NCBI GenBank assembly: GCA_027021615.1
Contig: JALUTY010000083.1
Span: forward strand, 1 to 64,000
Direction: 5' to 3'
Length of the DNA: 64,000 bases
From: a bacterium
Lineage (GTDB): Bacteria > Desulfobacterota > Deferrisomatia > Deferrisomatales > Deferrisomataceae
Shown one piece after another: positions 25,173 through 34,161 of the stretch. Within the stretch, counting starts at the first letter, position 1. Each line of letters begins with the position of its first letter. A program made the translations under genes and the position numbers. The notes below the pieces were generated by a model, which worked only from the letters and a program-made list of their open reading frames with translations, did no database searches and was not told where the DNA came from.

Positions 25173-26978
25173 TTACGACCCGCCGGAGGGCAGCCGCTGG
25201 ACGCCCAACCCGTCCGTTCCCAGAAAGCCCCCCCCGGCCTCTGCCCAGACAGAGGTCACCCTCCCTCCCTGCCAGACCCTGCGGACTCCGGCCGGTCCCC
25301 AGACCCATAGCCCGCGGCTCGTTCCCAGCCAGATCCTATCGCCGTCCCACCCCCACGAGGAGAACTGCTCCCCCCGCTCCAAGGGCACGGCAGGCACCCC
25401 GGCTCCGACATCGAGCTGCCGCAGGCCCCTGGGCTCCAGCATCCACACCTCGCCCCGGCCAGGCGTGACGTGCAGGGCCACCGCCTCACCCCCTGCCGCC
25501 CGCTCCCACGCCGTGCCCCCGTCCTCTGATCGGTACACTGCGCCTCCCCCGGCCGCCCAGACCCTGCCCGGTCGGGCAGGGTCTGCCGCCACGACCCACC
25601 GGCCGGCCGCAGGGAGCCCCTCGGACACGTGCTCCCAAGGCCCCTTCGGGCCGCGGCGGACGATCCCCCCCTCGGTCCCGGCGTACAGGGCCTCGCCGTC
25701 CCAGGTCAGGGAGAAGATCGTGTTGGCCGTGCCCAGTCCCTGGGAGACATCCTCCCAACGGCCCGCCTCCGGCAGCCATCGGAACACGCCCCGGCCGCCG
25801 GTACCGGCATAGAGGGAGGCCCCGGCCCGCAGGAGAACGTTCACCGAGGCCCCTGGAAGCCCCCGATCCTGGGCGATCCAGGTCTTTCCCCCGTCGTCGG
25901 AGCGGAACACGCCGTTGGTGTCGCCGCACCAGAGAATCCCGTCCGGCTCCCGCAGCAGAGAGAGAACCGTGGTGGCGTCCATGCCCTCGTTCTCGGACCG
26001 TTGAGGGGTCCCGTCCGGCGCCAGGCGCCAGGTCCCGTCGTGGACCACCCCTGCAAACCATCCTTTGTCCGCAGGCAGGAGCACCCGAACCTCGGCGGTC
26101 TTCCAGACGCCCAGGACCCGAGGCCGAGGCTTGCCCGACGCCACGAGCCCCTCCCCCGCGAAAAGAGCGAGCCACCCCCCCCCGGGGGCCACGGCCACAG
26201 CCTCGACCATGCCGTAGAACCCCTTGCGAACCCGCCTCCAGGTGCCCCCAGCGTCCCGGCTCTCCCACAGGCCGAACCCGCGGGTGGCCAAGAGGAGATG
26301 CTCCGGCCTTCCGGGCTCGGCCGCGATCGCTCGGACCCGAAGCGCCGGCGGCAGCCCGCCCACCGCCTGCCACCCCTCGGCGGTCCAAGAGAACAGGCCG
26401 GCACCGTCGGTGCCCATGAGCAGGGGCCGGGCCCCTTCGGACGGCAGGATCGCCGTAACGTGAAACGCGGGGGGGGATTGGGCCTCAAGTCCCTCGTCCA
26501 GGCGTGTCCAGGTGCGGCCCCCATTCCGGCTCTCGAAAAGCCCCTGCCCTGCCGAGCCCAGGTACACCCTCCGGCCGTCGGCAGGGTCGGTGACGAGACA
26601 GAGCACCTCCCTCACCCGGGTGGCCGTGGGGGTCTGGAGCCCCTCTTGCACCCTCTCCCAGGTGGCGCCGTGGTCGGCACTGCGCCACAACCCGTTTCGG
26701 TGCTCGGCTGCAAGCACCGCATCGCCCGCGCGGGCGAGGGCCGTGACGTGGCGCGTCTCCCAAAACGACACCCGGAGCCACCGGCCCCCTTCGAACCGGA
26801 AAAGCCCCCGCTCGGTGCCGACCCAGGCCGGGGACCGGCCGAGCCCGTCCAGAACCAAAGAGGTCACGGACCCTCCGAAAGGCCCCGCAGCCGCCGCGCC
26901 CGACACCGAGAGACACGCCAGCCCCCAGGCCAGGGCGACCCGGCCGATCCACCGACCCCGGGCACCGGGGCGGCTCAC
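25173..26978 (-). CDS. Secreted sialidase/BNR-type beta-propeller protein (shorter)
   Basis: About 601 aa. A signal-like hydrophobic stretch at about 12-32 is followed by repeats of the BNR/sortilin/YCF48 type: RSADHGATWERV, ESRNGGRTWTRL, ESRDAGGTWRRV, RSDDGGKTWIAQ and RSEDGGTAWERA. These form asp-box propeller blades. No sialidase active-site arginine triad is apparent. The GTG at 26978 is chosen over a GTG at 27008 because GGGAGG sits 5-8 nt before it and it overlaps the previous stop as GTGA, a typical coupled start. It is translationally coupled to the longer propeller gene at 26975-29341 and lies 78 nt before the 1,665-aa cytochrome. Likely a periplasmic or surface scaffold. Confidence 0.82.
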   Translation of the reverse strand: MSRPGARGRWIGRVALAWGLACLSVSGAAAAGPFGGSVTSLVLDGLGRSPAWVGTERGLFRFEGGRWLRVSFWETRHVTALARAGDAVLAAEHRNGLWRSADHGATWERVQEGLQTPTATRVREVLCLVTDPADGRRVYLGSAGQGLFESRNGGRTWTRLDEGLEAQSPPAFHVTAILPSEGARPLLMGTDGAGLFSWTAEGWQAVGGLPPALRVRAIAAEPGRPEHLLLATRGFGLWESRDAGGTWRRVRKGFYGMVEAVAVAPGGGWLALFAGEGLVASGKPRPRVLGVWKTAEVRVLLPADKGWFAGVVHDGTWRLAPDGTPQRSENEGMDATTVLSLLREPDGILWCGDTNGVFRSDDGGKTWIAQDRGLPGASVNVLLRAGASLYAGTGGRGVFRWLPEAGRWEDVSQGLGTANTIFSLTWDGEALYAGTEGGIVRRGPKGPWEHVSEGLPAAGRWVVAADPARPGRVWAAGGGAVYRSEDGGTAWERAAGGEAVALHVTPGRGEVWMLEPRGLRQLDVGAGVPAVPLERGEQFSSWGWDGDRIWLGTSRGLWVWGPAGVRRVWQGGRVTSVWAEAGGGFLGTDGLGVQRLPSGGS

Positions 26979-29341
26979 CCCCTGCCTCCCAGAACGTCCA
27001 AGAAGCACCCGCCCCCTCCTCCACCACCGGTCGGCGAAGACCCGGTTTCACCACCGGAAGGGGGGGGCTCCGCCCCTCCTCCGGGCGGCTCTCCCCCGCC
27101 GGAGGGAGCCTCCGCCCCAGGGACCTCGACCACCACTTGATAAGTAGCGGACTCACGCCCGGCAGGCCCCCGAAGCCGGACGTAGATCGGCCGAATCCCA
27201 CCGCCGAACACCGAGTAACGGATCTCCTCTGTCGGCGGCTCCTCGCTCCAGTTCACCAAGTCGGAGCTGAGCAGCACTGCATCCACCGGGGCTGGAGCCT
27301 CCACCCGCAGCATCACCTCGCCGGAGGACTCGACCGAAACCACCGAGATCTTCCCTTCGAAAGCCTCGGCAGCGGTCGGCAGGTCGATGGACCAGAGCCC
27401 CCGGTGCCGAAGCGCTGCCACGAGCCGAGCCCCCCCCGGCTCGAACCGGAGGCATCGGACCTGGGTCGTCGATCCGTCGTCGGCCCGCAGCCCATCGCCC
27501 ACGGCAGGGGCCCAACCTGCCCCCCGGTCCATGCTCACGATCACACCCTGCCCCTGAACGAACGCCGCCATCCACTCCTCGTGCGAGTCCGCAACGGTCA
27601 CCGCGTTCACGGGAACCTCCGAAGGCGCGTCCGCCACCCGGCCCCACGAGCCGCCACCGTCCTCCGAAAGCCACAGGCCCTCCGCGGTTCCGGCCAGCAC
27701 CCGACCGGTCCCCCGTTGGGACGCGGCCAGGCAGAGAACCGGAGGGACCGCATCCACCAGTACCTCCCAGGTCTCCCCCCCATCGTCGGAGCCGTAGATC
27801 CACCCGGAGGATCCGTTGCCCCCACCAGCCAACAGCCGGACTCCCCCCCGGAGGGGAACGGCCGCCACGGCCCACGGCTGCCGGCTCGTCTCCGGGAGGC
27901 CTTCCACCCGGGCCCATTCGTCCCCTCCGAGGGTTCCAAGGAAAAGGCTCGGGCTCGCCCCCGCCAGGAGCCGGTCGGGCTCTGCCGGGTGAACGAGGAA
28001 CGAGCCCATCGATCGGCGGTCGGTGCTCGATGTGAACCCAGTCGAGCGGTTCTCCCAAGAACCGATCTCCCCATCCCATCGATACAACCCCAGGGCATCG
28101 ACGAGCACCCAGGCTTCCTCACCCCGGTAGACCACCCCCTTTGCGGAGCCTGGGGGAAGCCCCTCGCCCGACCACCGCTCCCACCGGCCCGCAGCCGGGT
28201 CCCACCGGGCCAAGCCGCCGCTGCCGGAGCCCCGTTCCGCGGCTCCTCCGGCGAGGAGCACCCCGCTTCCGGTGGGCTCAAAGGCGAAGTCCGCCACGTC
28301 GAAGGCCCGCAGACCAACGCTCGCGTGGACGAACTCAGCCGAGCCGCTGGGGCGCCGGAACACACCCGCCTCGTTCGTGCCGATCCACTCGCCCCCGGAC
28401 TCCACCCAGACGGACAGCGCTTCCAGGCCCGGCTCCGGCAACTCCACCGGGGACGGAACCGCACCCGGGTCGGAGACGTTCAGCTCGTACAGCATCGGGA
28501 TCACGTCGCTGACGAAGTACAGCACCCGCCCCGGCACGGCCGGGTCGGCCGCCACGGCCTCCACAAACCCCTGCTCCCCGCCCGGGGCGAAATCGGCGAT
28601 CTCTCGGGTGGGCTCAATCCCGCTGGGATCGATGACTCTTAGACCGTCTCCTCCGACGGTCGCGACCAGGTCCCCCCCGGCAAGCACCAGGTCGGCCACA
28701 CCAACCCCTTCGGGGTGACGGTACAACAAGGCGGTCGTGGGCCCCGGCACCGAAACGCGAACGACCTCCCCCGCCTGGGTCCCCAACGCGAACTCCCCTC
28801 CTCCCAGGGAGAGAAGCCTTGCCAGGGGGGCCTGGGCCCCCCGATCGCTCCATGTGGCGCCCCCGTCCACGGAGGAGAAAACCCGGTCCTGGGAGGTGGA
28901 CCACGGCCCCGCCGCGACAACGCGGTCACAGTCGTTGGGATCCACCCCCACGCCGATGAACGCCTCGACGCGTCGCCCCGCCACCACAAACGACTCGGAC
29001 TCCACCGGGGCCCAGGCGTCCCCTCCATCCGCGGACACGAAGAGCCCCGAAGAGCTGGCGGCCCAGACCCTGGTGGGATCCGTTTCGCACACCGACACGT
29101 CGTTCACCTCGACGCCCCCGAGCCCCACGAGGGTCCAAGCCTCTCCGTCCGAGTCACGTCGATAGACCCCGCCTGCCGTGGCCGCCCACAAGGTGCCGTC
29201 ACCCACCCCAACCAGGCGTCGCACCGAGCCTCCCCACGGACCGCCGACCCCTGGGGGGTACGGCTCCCACCGGTCGGTTGCGGCGCCCGCAGGGCCCATG
29301 GCCACGATCGCCCCCAACATCCCAGCGACGAGGGATCTCAT
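26975..29341 (-). CDS. Secreted sialidase/BNR-type beta-propeller protein (longer) with Gly-rich CFLD tail
   Basis: About 788 aa. A signal peptide (about 1-21, ending GPAGAA) is followed by many propeller blades, with asp-box-type repeats such as VSADGGDAWAPV, SSVDGGATWSDR, GSDDGGETWEVL, LSEDGGGSWGRV and VSMDRGAGWAPA. A final Ig-like strand region (about 690-745) leads into a Pro/Gly-rich linker. The C-terminus is GGGGGGGCFLDVLGGRG. Gly-run then CF[IL] is a recurring tail motif of secreted proteins in this group. Here the protein stops 10 residues later, with no membrane helix. Start is taken as the ATG at 29341. A TTG at 29380 with AAGGA upstream is an alternative. Coupled to the shorter propeller by a GTGA overlap. 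Confidence 0.82.
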   Translation of the reverse strand: MRSLVAGMLGAIVAMGPAGAATDRWEPYPPGVGGPWGGSVRRLVGVGDGTLWAATAGGVYRRDSDGEAWTLVGLGGVEVNDVSVCETDPTRVWAASSSGLFVSADGGDAWAPVESESFVVAGRRVEAFIGVGVDPNDCDRVVAAGPWSTSQDRVFSSVDGGATWSDRGAQAPLARLLSLGGGEFALGTQAGEVVRVSVPGPTTALLYRHPEGVGVADLVLAGGDLVATVGGDGLRVIDPSGIEPTREIADFAPGGEQGFVEAVAADPAVPGRVLYFVSDVIPMLYELNVSDPGAVPSPVELPEPGLEALSVWVESGGEWIGTNEAGVFRRPSGSAEFVHASVGLRAFDVADFAFEPTGSGVLLAGGAAERGSGSGGLARWDPAAGRWERWSGEGLPPGSAKGVVYRGEEAWVLVDALGLYRWDGEIGSWENRSTGFTSSTDRRSMGSFLVHPAEPDRLLAGASPSLFLGTLGGDEWARVEGLPETSRQPWAVAAVPLRGGVRLLAGGGNGSSGWIYGSDDGGETWEVLVDAVPPVLCLAASQRGTGRVLAGTAEGLWLSEDGGGSWGRVADAPSEVPVNAVTVADSHEEWMAAFVQGQGVIVSMDRGAGWAPAVGDGLRADDGSTTQVRCLRFEPGGARLVAALRHRGLWSIDLPTAAEAFEGKISVVSVESSGEVMLRVEAPAPVDAVLLSSDLVNWSEEPPTEEIRYSVFGGGIRPIYVRLRGPAGRESATYQVVVEVPGAEAPSGGGEPPGGGAEPPPSGGETGSSPTGGGGGGGCFLDVLGGRG

Positions 29342-29399
29342 CCAGGCTCGGGGAAACGGGGAACGGCACAGGCCGGGCAACGGTCGGGTCCTTCAGCCC

Positions 29400-30146
29400 T
29401 CAGTGGCAGGCTTCGCACAGCGTGTTGTCGTAGTCACGAAGTCGCAGGAGGGCGTCGCCTGACTCGCGAGCCACGAGATCGGTATCAAGCTCCTCCTCCG
29501 ATCCCACGCCAGCCAGATACCCGTAGTGGGGGTTGTGGCAGGTGGTGCAGGTGACCACGTTGGGCTCTGTCACCGTCTCCCCCTCTACGGTCTCGACGAC
29601 CGTCTCCAGGGGAAGGCGGGCCACGAGCTCCCTGCGACCGTCGGGGAGGGTGCGGAGCTCCAACGCATCGGCCCGACCCTGCTGCAGGGGCGCGTACCGG
29701 CCGTACACCTCCTGCCCTTCGGCAGGCCGCACGATGCGGTCGGGAACCCCGTCGTCGTCGGTGTCCTTCTTGTAGGTGGGATGGTGCGCCCCGGGGCGAC
29801 GCTGGTCGCCATGACAAGTCCCGCAAAGCTCGTCCACCGGCCGGCCAGCCCCTCCGGCCACCAAGAACGCCTCACCGCCGGTCTCCGGACGGTGGCATCC
29901 GGTGGGGCGCCCGTCCTCACCCAGCACGCCGGCACACGAAACGCTCGGGTGGCCCTGAACCGACTTCGCACCGAGCAGCCGGGCCCAGAACCCCGGCGGC
30001 TCCGGCACCACCTTGGGCGCGTCTGCCGGCCCCTGGCCGACCGTGTGGCAGGCCTTGCAGTTGGCCCCGCTCCCGGGGTGCTCGGCCGCCCCGACGCCCC
30101 CGGCCGCTAGCACCGCGCCGACCACGAAAATCCAAATCCGTCTCAT
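29400..30146 (-). CDS. Small multihaem c-type cytochrome
   Basis: 248 aa with a signal peptide (about 1-19, ending GVGAAEH). Four CXXCH motifs are present: CKACH, CGTCH, CTTCH and a terminal CEACH that ends the protein. A fifth candidate is CAGVLGEDGRPTGCH, a CX12CH spacing where a haem site would be expected. Other distal histidines (HHPTYKK, NPHYG) are suitable sixth ligands. The ATG at 30146 follows AGGGAG and fits the signal peptide. The frame extends upstream without a better start. It sits between the 1,305-aa cytochrome and the longer propeller gene. Both this protein and the 1,305-aa cytochrome end in NTLCxACH-stop, which suggests a common origin of the C-terminus. Probably periplasmic. 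Confidence 0.87.
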   Translation of the reverse strand: MRRIWIFVVGAVLAAGGVGAAEHPGSGANCKACHTVGQGPADAPKVVPEPPGFWARLLGAKSVQGHPSVSCAGVLGEDGRPTGCHRPETGGEAFLVAGGAGRPVDELCGTCHGDQRRPGAHHPTYKKDTDDDGVPDRIVRPAEGQEVYGRYAPLQQGRADALELRTLPDGRRELVARLPLETVVETVEGETVTEPNVVTCTTCHNPHYGYLAGVGSEEELDTDLVARESGDALLRLRDYDNTLCEACH

Positions 30147-30184
30147 CCGCACTCCCTGTAACTTTGGGCCTTCGGCCCGTCCCT

Positions 30185-30220
30185 CGTCAGTCGTCACCCG
30201 TCACTTGTCACCCGTCACCG
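30185..30220. repeat. Degenerate GTCACCC tandem repeat
   Basis: CGTCAGTCGTCACC, CGTCACTTGTCACC and CGTCACC follow one another just after the stop of the 1,305-aa cytochrome. It is the reverse complement type of the GTGACGGG repeat at 4194-4227. Confidence 0.55.
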
Positions 30221-30223
30221 CCC

Positions 30224-33200
30224 CTAATGACACGCGTTACAGAGGGTGTTGTCCGTGTCCCGCAGCCGCAGCATGTTGTTGTCGGGAATCTCCGTGTAGG
30301 TCCCGCCGCCACCGGAGCTCACGTCCACAGCCAGATCGGTCCCGTGGGGCTGGTGACACGTGGTGCAGGCAAGCTCCACGGCCTGGCCCGGGAAGATGTC
30401 GTCCAGCCTCGGCAGGTCCACCTGGCTCGGGCTTCCGATGGCGGTGTAGGTGGTATCGGCCCAGTACATGACGAACTCGTCCACGTCCCCCTCGCCCCCG
30501 GCCGGCACGTCGTAGTTCACCCCGGTGGGCTCGTTGTAGGCTCGGGTGAACGCCACGCCCGAGGGGTGGTGCAGGGGGTTTCCGTTGGGAGCCGTGTCGT
30601 TGTACGCGGTGTGGCACCGGGTACACAGGCCGTTGGCGTCCGTGGTGTTGTCCTGCAGGGTCTGGGTCCGCAACCGGTGGAGCGTCGCCGCGTCCGCCGG
30701 AAAATGAGCAAGCGTGTTGTCGTGGCAGGCGGTACAGTCGACGGGCGTGGTCACCCCGGGGGCCGAGTCGATGAACGGGTCCTCGGTCTGGATCGCGGCG
30801 TCGCCGTGGCCGCCCCGGGAGTAACCCGACCGGGTGCCGTAGTAGTTGGCCGCCGCGTCCGGAGCCGGCTTCGAGGTGTACACGGCGGTGTCGTTCCGGT
30901 CGTAGAGACGGATCTCGGCCTGGCTGTCGAGCCCGTCGTGGCACCCCGCGCACGCCTGGCTCCGGCCCAGGCCGTCGGAGTCCCCCGTGCCGTCCCCGGC
31001 AGAGGCGAGGTTCCAGTACAGCCCCTCAGCAGTGGACGGATTGCCGTGGCAGTCCACCCCGGTGCAGGTGCTGTCTGCGTTGTCCACCGCGTCGCCGGGG
31101 GGAGTGGTGGGCAGGGGGTTCCCGCCGTACGCGCCGGAGGCGGGGTCTCCCGTCATCCCGTCCCACGAGCTCAGGGTCCGTGGCTTCAGGTCCACGAAGG
31201 CCCGGCTCAGGATGCTCCACGTCCCGCCCAGCTCACCCGACTGGGCGTGGTTGGTGCTGGCCCCGGCGTCGTCCCCGTGGCACGGACCGCACAGCTCCTT
31301 GGCGTTGTCCGACGCTGGGAACTTGCCCAGGAGGAACCTCACGTGCTCGATGTGGGCCCCGCCCCCGCCGGTGTAGTTCTCGGCCACCAGGTTCGGATCC
31401 CCCCCTTCCAGCGCCCGGGCGGCCGGGGCCGGCGGGAACCCGTGGCAGCCGTTGCAGGCGGCCTGGGGGAACCCGATCAGGCCCTGGTTCGCGGTGCCCT
31501 GCCCCTTCTTGCCCCCGTGCCGATGGCACTGGGTGCAGTTGTTCCCCACCTGGTGGTCGGTGGACAGGGTCTGGCTCCGGTAGTTGTGGGACACGTTGTC
31601 GGCGCTGTTCTCCGTGGGGTTCTGGTGGCACACCGTGCACAGGTCGTCGGTGTTGTCCGTGTCGGGCTCGTCGAAACTGTCGGTGCCCGTCGTGTTCTGG
31701 AACACGACCGCGCTCCACCAGCTGGTGTTCTTCACGTCCGCCTCGGAGTCGGTAGGGGCATGCTTGATCTTCTTGCGGATCATGTAGATGTTGTGCTGGC
31801 CGTCGTCCGGGTCGCCCTGCCCCGAGCCGTGGGGGTCGTGGCACTCCACGCAGTCCTTGAAAAAGTTCATCTGCGATTTCAGGTCGTTGCCCGAGCAGTC
31901 CGTGAGCCCGACACTTCCTTCATGGGTGTACACCCACCCATAGGTCGTTTGGGTGCCGTCGGTGGTCTGGTCGTAAAAGTGGCAGGCGTTGCAGAATCCG
32001 ATCTTGGTGGTGGTGTTCTGGGCATCCTGGTTACAGCGGAGCTCGGTCGTCACGTCCGTGTTGTCGTGCATCTCGCCCGAGGTGCCAAAGTGGGTCGTCA
32101 CCCCGTCCGGGGTCTGGATCGTCCCGGTCTTGTAGTAGGTGGACCAGGGGGTGGTGTTCAGGTAGTCCGACACGTACCACGACCGGAAGTAGTTCCGGAT
32201 GGGGGTGATGTTGCCCAGCCTGGGGTTCCGGGCCGGGTCGGTGTAGTCGGTGTAGTCGATCTCGGTCGAGTCCGCCACCCCCCCGATCGTGAACTTGATA
32301 CCCACGGTCTCCCGAGGGTACGTGGCCCCCTTCACCACGTGGCCCACCCCGTCGGCGGTCTGCCGATCGCCGGGGAGGAGCTTGTAGGCAGTGGAGCCGT
32401 GGTAGAGGTGGCACTCCAGGCACGGCACCCGGGGCTCGGGGTTGCCGGACCAGGGAAAGCTCCCGGTGACGAGCCCGTTGCCCCGGCCGTGGCCGGCCTC
32501 GAAGAAGTAGCCCCGGTTCCAGGTGGTTCCCAGAGGGTTGTTGATCTTCGGCGGGAGCCGGGTGCCCGCCGGAAACGTTATGGTTCCATACGTGGGGTCG
32601 GAGACCGAGAAAGAAAACCCGATGGTAAAACCGATGGTCAGGGTTTGCCCGCTCGCGTCTTCCCCGTCGTGGCACGAAAGACAGAACTGATCGTAATACT
32701 TCAGGCTCTCCCTCGTCGAGAAGGTGGTCCCCCGCGAACCCGTGTAGAAGTTCCCGTCGTCGTCCTTCAGGATCGCGTTCGTGGGCCCCCCCCGGGTGTC
32801 GTGACACTTCAGGCAGCCGTTATTGTCGGCCACTGTCATGTCCTGGGTCACATCGTAGTTGATGGTGTGGAAGCTGAGCAGATCGTTCCCAAGCACCGCC
32901 CCGATGTGGCCGAACTCGCTGTCCACGTGATCCACGTTCGCCAGGCTCCCGGCCGAGTTCGGGTCCCGGCCGGTGGAGTGGCAGTCGAGGCACCGAAAGA
33001 AGTTGGTGTTGTGGGGCCCCTGGTGGCAACCCCCGTTCTTCTGGAGACAGTTCTGGGTGGCGTTGCCCACGTTGGCGTGGACGTCGGCGTGGAACGGGAA
33101 CACCGGCGTGGTGCTTGCGGGATCGGGAGGGTTCACCCCCTCCACCGTGAACGCGGCTCCCCCGTTTCCCTGGGAGTCGTGGCACCCATAACACACGACC

Positions 33201-34141
33201 CGGTCATTGGTGCCGTCGTACCCGGTGGTGGCGAAGTCGCTCGTGGCGTACGGGTTGACCGGGGTGTCCGTCCCGTTGATGATCAACGCCTTGTTGCTCG
33301 CGCCGGCACCGGCCGCCGCGTGGGGATCGTGGCAGTCGTAGCAGGGCAGCTTTCCGGTCAGGTTTCCCCGAGCGGCGAGGTTGTGCCCGCCCCCCGGCTG
33401 GTTGTAGTCGGTAGCCACGTCCGTGGCCGTGATTCCCGTAGAGTAGGGCGGGCTGGGGCTCCCATCGTGGCACACGAAGCACAGAAGCTCGCTCGAGGTA
33501 AGGGACGGCTTGGTCCAGTCCACCCCTCCCCCGCTCGAGGTGGCGCCGCCGTTGGGGCCGTAAGGTGCCGTGAGCCGGGGGGGGTTGTCCGCCAGGTTGT
33601 TGGCGCCCGGGTCCACGGCGCCGATCACGATGCTGTGGTGGTTGGGGTAGCCGTCGGTCGCGGACTTGGTGCACTCCGTGGCCGGGGTCAGGTCCGGCCC
33701 GGGATTCGTGGCGTTGTCCGTGTCGCCGTTGTGACAGTCGTTGCAGAGAATCCGGGTGGAGCTCGGGTAGCTGGCGCTGTCCCCCCCCACGTCCACCGGG
33801 TGGGCGCTTCCGTTGACGCCACCGGCAGCGGTCGCGATCTCGTTGGCGATATCCCCCGAGGAACCGTGACAGTACGAGCAGTCCAGGGGCTCGCCTCCGT
33901 CCCACTGGCCTCCGCAGTAGAAGTCCGTCGTGTACAGCGCATCCTGGACGTTGTCGCTCAGGATGTTCCGGGACCCCGGCACCACCTTGGTGGAGCGAAG
34001 GGCGTGGCACGACAGGCACGGACGCCCCAAGGAGTGGTCGGCCCAAGCGGTACCCCCGAGTCCCACCACCACCGCCAGAGCCACCACGATCCGTGCAGAA
34101 ACCCGGGCGAACGAACACGCCGTTCGGGAGTTTCGGTGCAT
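30224..34141 (-). CDS. Large multihaem c-type cytochrome, about 23 haem-type motifs
   Basis: 1,305 aa with an N-terminal signal region (about 1-34, ending GTAWA) then DHSLGRPCLSCH. By my count it has 21 CXXCH, one CX4CH (CTGVDCH) and one CX6CH (CLQKNGGCH). Most motifs are followed by PHG or DP, as in multihaem cytochromes that carry paired CXXCHxPH ligands. It is poorer in CX4CH than the other two giants, so it belongs to a different branch. The protein ends exactly at its last haem motif (LCNACH-stop). Start is the ATG at 34141 (MHRNSRTACSF), with AGGGAGCGGG about 10 nt upstream. The frame is open further up inside the neighbouring gene. It lies 20 nt after the Reg_prop lipoprotein gene, so it is almost certainly cotranscribed. 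Likely a periplasmic or outer-membrane electron carrier. Confidence 0.92.
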   Translation of the reverse strand: MHRNSRTACSFARVSARIVVALAVVVGLGGTAWADHSLGRPCLSCHALRSTKVVPGSRNILSDNVQDALYTTDFYCGGQWDGGEPLDCSYCHGSSGDIANEIATAAGGVNGSAHPVDVGGDSASYPSSTRILCNDCHNGDTDNATNPGPDLTPATECTKSATDGYPNHHSIVIGAVDPGANNLADNPPRLTAPYGPNGGATSSGGGVDWTKPSLTSSELLCFVCHDGSPSPPYSTGITATDVATDYNQPGGGHNLAARGNLTGKLPCYDCHDPHAAAGAGASNKALIINGTDTPVNPYATSDFATTGYDGTNDRVVCYGCHDSQGNGGAAFTVEGVNPPDPASTTPVFPFHADVHANVGNATQNCLQKNGGCHQGPHNTNFFRCLDCHSTGRDPNSAGSLANVDHVDSEFGHIGAVLGNDLLSFHTINYDVTQDMTVADNNGCLKCHDTRGGPTNAILKDDDGNFYTGSRGTTFSTRESLKYYDQFCLSCHDGEDASGQTLTIGFTIGFSFSVSDPTYGTITFPAGTRLPPKINNPLGTTWNRGYFFEAGHGRGNGLVTGSFPWSGNPEPRVPCLECHLYHGSTAYKLLPGDRQTADGVGHVVKGATYPRETVGIKFTIGGVADSTEIDYTDYTDPARNPRLGNITPIRNYFRSWYVSDYLNTTPWSTYYKTGTIQTPDGVTTHFGTSGEMHDNTDVTTELRCNQDAQNTTTKIGFCNACHFYDQTTDGTQTTYGWVYTHEGSVGLTDCSGNDLKSQMNFFKDCVECHDPHGSGQGDPDDGQHNIYMIRKKIKHAPTDSEADVKNTSWWSAVVFQNTTGTDSFDEPDTDNTDDLCTVCHQNPTENSADNVSHNYRSQTLSTDHQVGNNCTQCHRHGGKKGQGTANQGLIGFPQAACNGCHGFPPAPAARALEGGDPNLVAENYTGGGGAHIEHVRFLLGKFPASDNAKELCGPCHGDDAGASTNHAQSGELGGTWSILSRAFVDLKPRTLSSWDGMTGDPASGAYGGNPLPTTPPGDAVDNADSTCTGVDCHGNPSTAEGLYWNLASAGDGTGDSDGLGRSQACAGCHDGLDSQAEIRLYDRNDTAVYTSKPAPDAAANYYGTRSGYSRGGHGDAAIQTEDPFIDSAPGVTTPVDCTACHDNTLAHFPADAATLHRLRTQTLQDNTTDANGLCTRCHTAYNDTAPNGNPLHHPSGVAFTRAYNEPTGVNYDVPAGGEGDVDEFVMYWADTTYTAIGSPSQVDLPRLDDIFPGQAVELACTTCHQPHGTDLAVDVSSGGGGTYTEIPDNNMLRLRDTDNTLCNACH

Positions 34142-34161
34142 GATGTTTCCCGCTCCCTCGC

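Noticed and set aside
25173-29341. Active sialidases
   Set aside because: Asp-box-type blades are present, but no arginine triad or catalytic Tyr/Glu pair could be seen, so they are called propeller proteins only.
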